Below are positions 15,725 to 23,151 of a stretch of DNA of 52,133 nt, in pieces. Source of the DNA: a virus; IMG/VR virus record IMGVR_UViG_3300004770_000001, positions 1-52,133 of that record. One strand, given 5' to 3'. Position numbers and translations under genes: made by a program. Numbering within the stretch: position 1 is the first letter of the stretch; each line of letters starts with the position of its first letter. The notes beneath the pieces were generated by a model, which did no database searches, was not told where the DNA came from, and saw only the letters and a list, made by a program, of their open reading frames with translations.

Positions 15725-15752
15725 AGAACTAAAATATTTCAAAAGTAACACT

Positions 15753-15926
15753 ATGGCAGATGACCAAAAAGAATACACACCGTTAAAACTCGATAAGGGA
15801 CTAAAGGAAGTAGTTAAGAAAAAAGCCGAAGAAGAAAACAGATCGGTAAATAACTACATCGAAACATCCTTAATCGAAAAGACGGGGTATAAAAAAGGCA
15901 TACATACTAAAAAACGTGAATATTAA
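15753..15926 (+). CDS. Small ribbon-helix-helix-like protein
   Basis: The 57-residue protein has TPLKLDKGLKEVVKKKAEEE followed by NRSVNNYIETSL. The pattern LK+D..L...V...A....+S.N.YIE..L is that of Arc/CopG or HicB-type ribbon-helix-helix domains. It overlaps the next gene as TAATG. It might regulate the island or simply be a moron. It is the second such protein in the genome. Confidence 0.65.
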   Translation: MADDQKEYTPLKLDKGLKEVVKKKAEEENRSVNNYIETSLIEKTGYKKGIHTKKREY

Positions 15927-16534
15927 TGGGTTTGGAAAGCATTGAATTTAACGGCAAAGTTTATCCGTCTTTTCAGGCTACGGGTAACGCTGCGAGGTGG
16001 TGCAGACCATTCGCTGACGAAATACTCAAAGGTTTAACTCACGGCTTAGATATTGGCTATTCCAAAGAAGAATGGAAGTATCCGGGATCTATAGGTATCG
16101 AGCCGTCAATAAACCCTCAGTTTCATGCGATGAATTTGCCAGTTTACGGAGGCGAGGGATTTGATTACATCCATAGTTCCCATAGCCTTGAACATGTTAA
16201 AGAAAATTGGATGAATGTTCTGGATTATTGGATGAGCGTTTTACGGGTTGGCGGTATTCTGTTTTTGTATCTGCCGCATGTATCACAAGAATACTGGCAG
16301 ACATGGAGCAACCGTAAGCACGTTCACCAATTCACTGGCACCGAAATAGCGGACTATCTCAAATCAAAAGGCCACAAGGTTTTTTTAAGTAGTGTTGATC
16401 TAAATAACAGCTTTATTGTTGTTGCTGAAAAGTCTATTTACAGCGATAGCAAAAGCAACGATCCCAAAACAAAACTCGGTGATTTACCACCAAGTGAACG
16501 ATTCACCTTTGATATAACCGGGAACGCACAATGA
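15926..16534 (+). CDS. Class I SAM-dependent methyltransferase-like protein
   Basis: The 202-residue protein has GLDIGYSKEEW (motif I-like, about residues 39-49), FDYIHSSHSLEHVKE (motif IV-like, as in methyltransferase_11) and VLRVGGILFLYLPH (post-motif V). The second acidic residue of the usual E/DxGxGxG loop is changed (DIGYSKE), so SAM binding is probable but not certain. It opens a run with two glycosyltransferases between capsid and connector genes. It may O-methylate or otherwise tailor sugars placed on the virion (inference). Confidence 0.7.
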   Translation: MGLESIEFNGKVYPSFQATGNAARWCRPFADEILKGLTHGLDIGYSKEEWKYPGSIGIEPSINPQFHAMNLPVYGGEGFDYIHSSHSLEHVKENWMNVLDYWMSVLRVGGILFLYLPHVSQEYWQTWSNRKHVHQFTGTEIADYLKSKGHKVFLSSVDLNNSFIVVAEKSIYSDSKSNDPKTKLGDLPPSERFTFDITGNAQ

Positions 16535-16689
16535 CATCAAAAATTAAAATCAGAGTTATTCAGCGGACATCTAAAAAGCCTAAAAGGGAATTATCAAATA
16601 CAACATTCTTTTTTAGATACGGCAGGTTTTTGCTTGCTGAATCAAGTATAACAAGAACTGGAAGAACTAATTTTAAATCCTACTTGTAA
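16531..16689 (+). CDS. Small basic hypothetical protein, 52 residues
   Basis: The protein begins MTSKIKIRVIQRTSKKPKRE and is strongly basic. It starts by ATGA overlap with the methyltransferase and stops one base before the next ATG. The tight coupling is the main support. No family is recognised. Confidence 0.45.
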   Translation: MTSKIKIRVIQRTSKKPKRELSNTTFFFRYGRFLLAESSITRTGRTNFKSYL

Positions 16690-16690
16690 A

Positions 16691-16990
16691 ATGATAAAAT
16701 GGTTTAAAAAAGTATTAGCGATGCTCATTCGCTACCATTTAGCCGGGAAGGGTTATCAGTTCATTGAACCTTCCTTAGTAAAGGTTACACCAAGCTTAGT
16801 TTACAAAGGAAAAATTGCGCCTGCAGGAAAGGTTTTCTATATAGCATCACTTAAATATCGTGGCGTTTATTTTCATAAAGATGTAGCTATTGAAAGAAAA
16901 GACATCAGTCCGGCTGACGAAAAGAAACTGATTAGGTTATGCCAGGTGAAATTTGTTAGAGGTATTGAAAAACGAATCAATAAAGCATGA
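16691..16990 (+). CDS. Hypothetical protein in the glycosylation island
   Basis: The 99-residue protein begins MIKWFKKVLAMLIRYHLAGK. A basic amphipathic N-terminal helix is followed by a small beta-rich domain. Its stop overlaps the glycosyltransferase start by four bases. The function is unknown. The amphipathic start might attach it to membrane. Confidence 0.5.
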   Translation: MIKWFKKVLAMLIRYHLAGKGYQFIEPSLVKVTPSLVYKGKIAPAGKVFYIASLKYRGVYFHKDVAIERKDISPADEKKLIRLCQVKFVRGIEKRINKA

Positions 16991-18891
16991 AAGTCGGAGT
17001 TATAATTTGCTGCTATAACAGGCCCGAATATTTGAAAGAATGTTTATGGAGCCTTGAACGAGTTATGCTTCCTGAAAGTGCAGAAATTCTGATTATCGAC
17101 GATGCCAGCAATAACAATCAAACGCTAAACCTTATAAATAACTTCACTCATAAAAACCCGGTTAGAAAAGTCCTGTTAAAAGAGAATGTAGGCATCAGAG
17201 GTGCGCTAATTTACGGCTTTGACCTGTTCTTTGGGTTAGGATTAGATTTAGTTATAAACTTCGATAGCGACGCTATAATTAAGCCTGACGGGGTATTGAA
17301 ATTAATTCAGGCTTATAAGGAAATTCCCGGTAAGCTTTTAACAGGGTTTCATTCAACAACGCGAAATGCTAATGGAACCGAAAGGCATCATATTATCAGC
17401 GAAGAAAAAAGCTTATATCTTAAACAGTCTGTTGGCGGCATAAACTTTTGTATCGACAAACAGGCATATGATAATTTTGTCAAACCTGCTTTAAACATTG
17501 TCGGCAACTGGGACCATAACGCTTGTATAAATGCAGGTGGCGCTTACTGCCTAAAAGAAAGCATCTGCCAGCACATCGGATTTGATAGTAGTATGAACCA
17601 TACCGAACAGCCGGACGTTGCAGACGACTTTTTTTATTACGATTTACCCGATGTTACACTGCTTTGTGTCGACAGCAATCCTGAACGGGTAAAACCTGCT
17701 TTAAAAAAATGCACTGAGTATATCAGATTTGGAGAAGTAAAGGTATTGCACCCGAATATCAATTCAAAAGAGCAATATAGCGAATGGTGTATTGATGAAA
17801 TGCACAAAAATATTAACACTTCGCATGTTTTGGTATTTCAACATGATGGATTTGTAAATAACTGGAAAGCGTGGGATGATAGCTGGACGCAATATGACTA
17901 CATCGGCGCTCCCTGGCATTATACAGATGGTTACGATGTGGGGAATGGAGGCTTTTCGCTTCGGTCAAAAAGACTGATGGAATTGGTTAGCACAATCGTA
18001 AAACAAAAGCATCCGGAAGATCACCACATTTGCCGAACCTACCGAAAAGAACTCGAAGCACACGGAATGAAGTTCGCACCCTTGCACGTAGCGGAAAAGT
18101 TTTCATTTGAGGGCTATTTGCAGCCGAATAAGGTACTTTCTGATCAGTTTGGTGTACACGGACCTAACCCGCGAAAATCGCCTGGAGTCCCGGTTAAAAC
18201 TCAAAAATATATTTTCAATCAATTTTTGTCGCTGGGGGACATTCTGTTTTTAATTCCGATGGCAAGGGCATTGATGCATGAAGGTAATTCTGTTCTATGG
18301 CCTATTGAAGATCAGTACCTAAATATCAAAAAACACTTTCCTGATATAAACTTTGTAAGTAAAAAAGAAGTTGATATTAACTACGAAATCCGGGCGACAA
18401 ATAACACACCTCATGGCGTTGTATTGCCTTATCGCTGGGCTTCGGAAATACTAAAAAAGGATCTTCGCTTTTGTATGCGGTCAAAATATGACCTTTACGG
18501 GCATAATTATTTAATGTGGCGCAATCTTTACTGGAAACGGGACTACGCCAGCGAAAACAGGCTAATTAACCTTTTAAACCTACCGAAAGACTTCATTTTG
18601 GTTAATCGTTTCTTCGGGCATGAATTTAAGCATAAAATAACACCTGAAATAAACTCGAACTTACCACAAATCGAAATGAGGCCGATTGAGGGCTTTACTT
18701 TGATTGATTGGCTGGCAGTAGTTGAGAAAGCTTCTGAAATTCACATGGCAAATTCAAGCTTAAACTATTTAATTGAGTTGATGCAGTTAAATATCCAGGT
18801 TCACCTTTATAAGCGTGGCATCTGGGGAGAACGGGAATTTGAGTACAGCGACTATCTATTCACTAATAAATGTTTCATTTTTCACAGATAA
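16987..18891 (+). CDS. Multidomain glycosyltransferase (GT2, DUF5672-like, third GT-like domain)
   Basis: The 634-residue protein has three parts. Residues 1 to about 215 are a GT2 (GT-A) domain: VGVIICCYNRPEYLKECL, EILIIDDASNNNQ, and the metal-binding NFDSDA (DxD). Residues about 220-390 match DUF5672-like transferases with VLVFQHDGFV, YDYIGAPWHY and GNGGFSLRSKRLME. From about 400 on, FNQFLSLGDILFLIPMARAL and WPIEDQYLNIKKHFPDI recall GT9/heptosyltransferase-like GT-B N-terminal sequences. Placed among head genes, it probably glycosylates capsid or tail proteins, or the lysogen surface. Confidence 0.82.
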   Translation: MKVGVIICCYNRPEYLKECLWSLERVMLPESAEILIIDDASNNNQTLNLINNFTHKNPVRKVLLKENVGIRGALIYGFDLFFGLGLDLVINFDSDAIIKPDGVLKLIQAYKEIPGKLLTGFHSTTRNANGTERHHIISEEKSLYLKQSVGGINFCIDKQAYDNFVKPALNIVGNWDHNACINAGGAYCLKESICQHIGFDSSMNHTEQPDVADDFFYYDLPDVTLLCVDSNPERVKPALKKCTEYIRFGEVKVLHPNINSKEQYSEWCIDEMHKNINTSHVLVFQHDGFVNNWKAWDDSWTQYDYIGAPWHYTDGYDVGNGGFSLRSKRLMELVSTIVKQKHPEDHHICRTYRKELEAHGMKFAPLHVAEKFSFEGYLQPNKVLSDQFGVHGPNPRKSPGVPVKTQKYIFNQFLSLGDILFLIPMARALMHEGNSVLWPIEDQYLNIKKHFPDINFVSKKEVDINYEIRATNNTPHGVVLPYRWASEILKKDLRFCMRSKYDLYGHNYLMWRNLYWKRDYASENRLINLLNLPKDFILVNRFFGHEFKHKITPEINSNLPQIEMRPIEGFTLIDWLAVVEKASEIHMANSSLNYLIELMQLNIQVHLYKRGIWGEREFEYSDYLFTNKCFIFHR

Positions 18892-18894
18892 GCC

Positions 18895-19857
18895 TTGAAA
18901 ATATTACTCATTCCCCACAACTACAAGCCTTTTTTTAACGCTGGAGGCGAAACATACCTGCATAACATGGTAAAAGCTTTGCAGCCATACGGTCACGAGT
19001 TTAAAGCCATTGTTTACGCTGAACAACCCTACGTTTATGACGGAATAGAATGTATTCCGCAGGGAAATTTATCTACAATGTGGGCAGCTCATTCGGGGCT
19101 GTTAAATTGGTGTGATTTAGTGATCACGCAATTACTCGGAACCGCATATGCTTACAACAAAGCACACCAGTTTAAAAAGCCGCTTGTATTCATCAGCCAC
19201 AACCAACATCGCAGCTACCCGATTAACGAACCATCAAATAAAAACACCTGGATTATTTACAATTCAGAATATCTAAAACGTGAAGTTAATTTTACCCATC
19301 CGTCGTTCGTTCTGCCGCCAATCATTGATTACAGGAACTTTACTCCATCTCCGGCCAGTAAGCGAAAATACATCACATTGGTAAACTGCAACGAAAACAA
19401 AGGCGGTAAGATTTTTATAAAGCTTGCAGAACGTATGCCGGAATATCAGTTTTTAGGAATCAAGGGACCTAAAACATACGGCGAACAATTCACAGCAGAA
19501 CTACCCAATTTAACCTACGTAGATAACAGGGAAGATATAACAGGCTACTTATCGCAAACAAAAATATTAGTTGCACCATCAGAGTTTGAAACTTACGGAC
19601 AAGCAGCTACAGAGGCTATTTGTATGGGTATTCCCGTTGTTTGCTCACCAACACCCGGACTAAAAGAAAATTTATCACATTGTGGTATTTATATTGATAG
19701 AAATGATGTAAATTTATACACCGACATTCTTCAACTGCTAATGAGTGATTCCGGCTATTACAGCCAGCAATCTGCACGTGCTTTAAAACGTGCGATTGAA
19801 CTCGATCCACAACCAAACGTTAAAAGTTTAAACGACTGGCTATTAAAAATTAAATAA
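18895..19857 (+). CDS. Glycosyltransferase, GT4 type
   Basis: The 320-residue GT-B protein begins MKILLIPHNYKPFFNAGGET, a typical GT4 nucleotide-sugar transferase N-terminus. Its C-terminal domain has APSEFETYGQAATEAICMG and GIPVVCSPTPGLKE, the conserved EX7E-type segment that binds the sugar nucleotide. The start is TTG at 18895, since no ATG lies near the beginning of the fold. It ends in a TAATG overlap with the connector gene, so it is transcribed with structural genes, which supports a virion target. Confidence 0.85.
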   Translation: MKILLIPHNYKPFFNAGGETYLHNMVKALQPYGHEFKAIVYAEQPYVYDGIECIPQGNLSTMWAAHSGLLNWCDLVITQLLGTAYAYNKAHQFKKPLVFISHNQHRSYPINEPSNKNTWIIYNSEYLKREVNFTHPSFVLPPIIDYRNFTPSPASKRKYITLVNCNENKGGKIFIKLAERMPEYQFLGIKGPKTYGEQFTAELPNLTYVDNREDITGYLSQTKILVAPSEFETYGQAATEAICMGIPVVCSPTPGLKENLSHCGIYIDRNDVNLYTDILQLLMSDSGYYSQQSARALKRAIELDPQPNVKSLNDWLLKIK

Positions 19858-20393
19858 TGGCAACACAATTAGATGTGCTTTCCCTTGCGGATGCAAAAGA
19901 TTACTTAGCAATTGATTTCCCGGATTGGGACAGCACAATTACGCTTGCAATTTATGGTATGGTTAACCTTGTTGAACAGTTAACCAATTACAGGCTATAT
20001 GAACGACAAGAAGTCATTCAGGTAGGTACGGTTAAATATGATGCTTTTCAGTATCCTATAAATAATATCGTCAGCGTAATTGATCAGAATGGGTATCCCT
20101 CTGTTTACAAATTAGAGCAACTTCCGCTGCGGTGGGCTTTTACTTTTAAGAAGCCTGTTCAGGACTTTTACGCTGACGATTATTCTTATTACACAGGCCC
20201 GGCAGTAAACTATCTAAATACGATTACGCTCGATGTAGGTTATGCCGACACTTCTAAAATTCCTGATGCTATCGTTTATGCGATTAAACTTCTGGTTACG
20301 GAAGTAATGGAAAACAGGATTCCAACAAAAGAATCCATGCCGAACGATATATCAATGCTGTTAAATCCTTACATGCGGTCAACTTATTTTTAA
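19857..20393 (+). CDS. Head-tail connector protein (gp6-like)
   Basis: The 178-residue protein begins with a block ending LSLADAKDYLAIDFPDWDST, followed by VEQLTNYRLYERQEV. A LSLxeaKxyLridxxxdDxxI start with a helical bundle is the gp6/phage_connect adaptor signature. It would form the ring below the portal. It is followed by the head closure gene three bases later. Confidence 0.85.
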   Translation: MATQLDVLSLADAKDYLAIDFPDWDSTITLAIYGMVNLVEQLTNYRLYERQEVIQVGTVKYDAFQYPINNIVSVIDQNGYPSVYKLEQLPLRWAFTFKKPVQDFYADDYSYYTGPAVNYLNTITLDVGYADTSKIPDAIVYAIKLLVTEVMENRIPTKESMPNDISMLLNPYMRSTYF

Positions 20394-20396
20394 AAG

Positions 20397-20828
20397 ATGA
20401 ATCCTGGATTATTTAATAAGCGAATACGGTTTTTTGTTGAAACTGCAACCCAAAATGAATACGGTGGATCTGTTACAACTTTAACACCTGTATCTAATGT
20501 TTCACCGGATGCTAAAGACGGCGACCATACAGCTACATGGGGAGCTTTAGAACCTATTCGCCAATACCATCAATTTGCAATCGAGGCCGGTGCCAGCGTT
20601 ATGAATGGCGACCGTTTTTTGAAGATACGGAAACGGGCAAGCTTTTACCCAACTAAAAATATGGTGTTTCAGGACATCAGCGATCCTAATAATACAAATC
20701 CTGACACTTACACGATAGTTTCAGTATTACCTTACTGGCCAGGTGCTAAAGCAAGTTTCCAAAACGGACAGGAAACAGCTTACCATGATCAGTATTTTGT
20801 TTGGATGCTCGGAGTAAAAAGAAGTTAA
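20397..20828 (+). CDS. Head-tail adaptor / head closure protein
   Basis: The 143-residue protein begins MNPGLFNKRIRFFVETATQN and has TATWGALEPIRQYH and VMNGDRFLKIRKR. This is the pattern of SPP1 gp16 or HK97 gp7-like stopper proteins (L..RI.......d..G......W.a..p). It sits between connector and gp10-like genes as expected. It overlaps the next gene as TAATG. Confidence 0.82.
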   Translation: MNPGLFNKRIRFFVETATQNEYGGSVTTLTPVSNVSPDAKDGDHTATWGALEPIRQYHQFAIEAGASVMNGDRFLKIRKRASFYPTKNMVFQDISDPNNTNPDTYTIVSVLPYWPGAKASFQNGQETAYHDQYFVWMLGVKRS

Positions 20829-21430
20829 TGACAGCGTTTAGGATAGATGGAGTTCAGGAAACAATTCAAAAGCTTTTAGCTATATCTGACAGGTCCGCAC
20901 GAATCGCATCGGCTCAGGTAAATGTAATAGCTGATAAAATTGTTTTGGATGCGAAGCAAAGCGCACCGGCTGATCTCGGAACTATTCGGCAAAGTATCGG
21001 TAAAGAAAATGCCGACACGCAAGGGCTATTAGTTTCGATATTTTGTTCTGCACCAGAAGCGCCATTTCAGGAATTTGGGACAGGTGGAAAGGTTGATGTT
21101 CCTGAAGAAATGGCCGATGTTGCAGCGCAGTTTCAGGGGCAGAAAAGCGGAGGGATGGAAGATTTTATTAAGGCGTTGACTGATTGGGTTAGGCGGCATG
21201 GTTTGACAGGGGTTTACAGCGTTGCTACTCATAAACGAGTTACCAATAAAAACTTTACAAAACAAAGCAATGCGGATGCCGACGAACAAGCTGCCTGGGC
21301 AATAGCAAAAACAATATTAAGGGACGGATTAACACCTCAGCCTTTTTTATATCCGGCTTATGTAGAGCATAGGGACGAACTTTTGCCAGCTTTACAAAAT
21401 GCCCTGCGCGAAATGATGACGCAGCAATAA
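20828..21430 (+). CDS. HK97 gp10-like tail completion protein
   Basis: The 200-residue protein has VIADKIVLDAKQSAPADLGT, IRQSIG, then PEAPFQEFGTGGKVDVP and a C-terminal TPQPFLYPAYVEHRDELLP. The A..PvdtG.Lr.sI, E.GT and PfLrPA motifs define the HK97 gp10 family, which joins the connector complex to the tail. Start 20828 gives the TAATG overlap with the upstream stop, which favours it over 20801. Confidence 0.85.
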   Translation: MTAFRIDGVQETIQKLLAISDRSARIASAQVNVIADKIVLDAKQSAPADLGTIRQSIGKENADTQGLLVSIFCSAPEAPFQEFGTGGKVDVPEEMADVAAQFQGQKSGGMEDFIKALTDWVRRHGLTGVYSVATHKRVTNKNFTKQSNADADEQAAWAIAKTILRDGLTPQPFLYPAYVEHRDELLPALQNALREMMTQQ

Positions 21431-21438
21431 ATTTCATA

Positions 21439-21456
21439 TAAATGAAAACTTTGAAA
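21439..21456 (+). promoter_or_regulatory. Conserved intergenic motif B, copy 2 (before tail terminator)
   Basis: TAAATGAAA-ACT-TTGAAA, identical at all 15 fixed positions to the copies at 7711 and 39463. It ends only four bases before the ATG at 21461, so if it is a promoter element it cannot start this gene in the ordinary way. It may act in translation or on RNA instead. Confidence 0.5.
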
Positions 21457-21460
21457 TAAA

Positions 21461-21889
21461 ATGGTACCTGATAAATACATACGAAAAGCCTATTATAATT
21501 TACTTAGTGGGTTGGTTAGCGGAAGCGTTGCAGTTCCCGTTTATGATAAGCTTGTACCTAAATCAGTCGATCCTGTTCCAGCCGTTAGGGTTATTATAAA
21601 TTCAATCACTAAAAAACAGGCAGATACTTCAAGAGCAGGTCACGATTGGAACGCTACTATTGAACTCGATATAATAGCTGAGTTTAGCAATGGTAATGTT
21701 AACTCGGTTATAGTTGATGACATTGAAGATCAGATCAGCACAATAATCGATTTAGCCGGGCCGGATATTAGCGTGGATAATTTCACCGTTTACAATACTC
21801 AGGTAACAGTTGCAGCCGACAGAGTTATGAACTACCCGACACGATCAGTTCATAGCAGGGTGGTAAGGTATAATCATATTTTGGGATAG
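21461..21889 (+). CDS. Tail terminator-like protein (DUF3168/gpU-like)
   Basis: The 142-residue protein begins MVPDKYIRKAYYNLLSGLVS and has VPVYDKLVP, PAVRVIINSITKKQ and ATIELDIIAEF. This arrangement fits tail terminator proteins that cap the tail tube. Its place between the gp10-like protein and the tail tube protein supports this. The stop is directly followed by motif A copy 3. Confidence 0.75.
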   Translation: MVPDKYIRKAYYNLLSGLVSGSVAVPVYDKLVPKSVDPVPAVRVIINSITKKQADTSRAGHDWNATIELDIIAEFSNGNVNSVIVDDIEDQISTIIDLAGPDISVDNFTVYNTQVTVAADRVMNYPTRSVHSRVVRYNHILG

Positions 21890-21890
21890 T

Positions 21891-21925
21891 TTGCATTTAT
21901 GCAACACGAAAATTTAAAGCTATTA
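21891..21925 (+). promoter_or_regulatory. Conserved intergenic motif A, copy 3 (before tail tube)
   Basis: TTGCA-TTTA-TGCAA-CACGA followed by AAATTTAAAGCTATT. The inverted repeat is perfect. It begins one base after the tail terminator stop and lies about 77 bases before the tail tube ATG at 21972. A TAAATTCAT block lies at 21952. Confidence 0.65.
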
Positions 21926-21971
21926 ACCGTTTACTTTTTATCTTTAATTGATAAATTCATAATCATTTAAA

Positions 21972-22409
21972 ATGAGCGCAAAAAAAGAAAAGGGTAAAGA
22001 CCTCATCGTCTATATTAATGGCGTTGCGGTACTTTACGACGAATCCAGCACAATTAATTTCACTGCAAAAACAGCCGATACAACCAGCCGGGCATCACAA
22101 GACGCTAACGGTACTATCTGGGAGGAAGCAGTTCCTATTTCAATCGGTATAAAGATAACTGGTAGCGGATTTTTGGTTAATGATAATCCTTCAGGCGGTG
22201 CCGCTGTTTATTCGTCAGGCCGTTTATATACTGCCCTTGCTAATCAAACTCTGGTTTATGCTACATGGAAAAGCCAGGACGGTTTATTCTTATATGGTTG
22301 CGATTGCTTCGTAATGGATCTTAAAGTAACTGCAACTGTTAAAGATGTAGCGAAATATGACTATACGCTGCAAGGTAACGGTGTTGTGAGCTTAGTTCCA
22401 GTTAGCTAA
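21972..22409 (+). CDS. Major tail (tube) protein
   Basis: The 145-residue protein begins MSAKKEKGKDLIVYINGVAV and has TINFTAKTADTTSRASQDAN, then TGSGFLVND and a C-terminal YDYTLQGNGVVSLVP. This is a TP901-1/lambda V-like tail tube subunit. It has its own leader with motif A, as expected for a highly made protein. A longer paralogue is encoded at 27767. It overlaps the chaperone gene as TAATG. Confidence 0.85.
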   Translation: MSAKKEKGKDLIVYINGVAVLYDESSTINFTAKTADTTSRASQDANGTIWEEAVPISIGIKITGSGFLVNDNPSGGAAVYSSGRLYTALANQTLVYATWKSQDGLFLYGCDCFVMDLKVTATVKDVAKYDYTLQGNGVVSLVPVS

Positions 22410-22816
22410 TGGCTGAAATTACTGATTTCAATCTTCCTGAACCAGTTGTGTTAAACATTGGTGGCGAAAAGTTCTTATGGCACTTCAATAATTATGCGCT
22501 CGTTGAATTAGGCCATTTAACTAAAAGCGAACCGTTTAACGCTCATATAGCTTTGCAAAATGTAGCAAAGCGCGATGTAATACAAGGCCTGGCTTATTTG
22601 CTTTATGCCGGATTGGTGGGTTACGAAAAGATGCAGGGAAATTTTGATCATGGCATTGAAATGAAAAAGATTGCTGGGTTTACTGCGACTGCCAATATAA
22701 ACGATTTTGCACCATTGTGGGATGCTTTCAAAGCTTCTACGGACATGGGCGAGTTTCTGGTAACACTGAGAGGCAAAGAAGATAAAGACGCTGAAAAAAG
22801 CGTAAAAAAAAAGTAG
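22409..22816 (+). CDS. Tail assembly chaperone, short (G-like) form
   Basis: The 135-residue protein starts by TAATG overlap with the tail tube gene and ends just after an A9G run. It lies exactly between tail tube and tape measure genes, the fixed place of tail assembly chaperones. The helical sequence (NNYALVELGHLTK... LLYAGLVGYE) is consistent. A second, longer product is expected through -1 frameshifting at 22807-22813. Confidence 0.85.
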   Translation: MAEITDFNLPEPVVLNIGGEKFLWHFNNYALVELGHLTKSEPFNAHIALQNVAKRDVIQGLAYLLYAGLVGYEKMQGNFDHGIEMKKIAGFTATANINDFAPLWDAFKASTDMGEFLVTLRGKEDKDAEKSVKKK

Positions 22817-23151
22817 AAATAAACTGGCGTAGTATCTGCGAGTTTGCGCTCGGTGATGTAGGACTACGAAAACATGAGTTTCTTTCTATGACATGGTATG
22901 AATATACCGTTTTACTCGGTGGGCATATCAAAAGAAGTGTAAAAGAATGGGAGCATTCCCGGTTTATCGCTTATTATACCTATTGGGCTAACAGCGATGA
23001 AAACCGTGATAAAATAACAGATTTCCTGCCATTAGTAACTGATCCTGAACCAGAAGCGGCTAAAGAGTTAAGCCAGGATGAAAAGGATAGGATTTTTGCA
23101 GAAATAAAAATAAGGGAAGAAGCATTTAAACAGATCAAAAATGGCGGGTGA
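22409..23151 (+). CDS. Tail assembly chaperone, long (G-T-like) form by -1 frameshift
   Basis: After the slippery A-AAA-AAG at 22807-22813, the -1 frame stays open without a start codon from 22801 to the stop at 23149-23151. The extension reads KVEINWRSICEFALGDVGLR, KHEFLSMTWYEYTVLLGGH and so on, about 113 residues. The segment GLRKHEFLSMTWYEY matches the usual T-domain pattern (G+...F..MT..E). The fusion of about 247 residues would bind the tape measure during tail assembly. An internal ATG at 22888 is unlikely to be the true start because conserved sequence lies upstream of it. Confidence 0.85.
22804..22813 (+). promoter_or_regulatory. Programmed -1 ribosomal frameshift site (A9G)
   Basis: Nine A followed by G gives the heptamer A-AAA-AAG in the zero frame at 22807-22813, one codon before the stop at 22814-22816. 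This is one of the most efficient bacterial -1 slippery sequences, known from dnaX. Frame arithmetic (22409 frame to 22801 frame) requires exactly -1. Confidence 0.85.

Noticed and set aside
15753-15926. Toxin-antitoxin pair with the small ribbon-helix-helix protein at 15753
   Set aside because: The following genes are a methyltransferase and unknown proteins; no toxin-like partner (RelE, HicA, PIN) is recognisable.
22888-23151. Separate gene starting at 22888
   Set aside because: The frame is open and conserved upstream of the ATG back to the A9G slippery site, so it is the frameshift extension of the chaperone.
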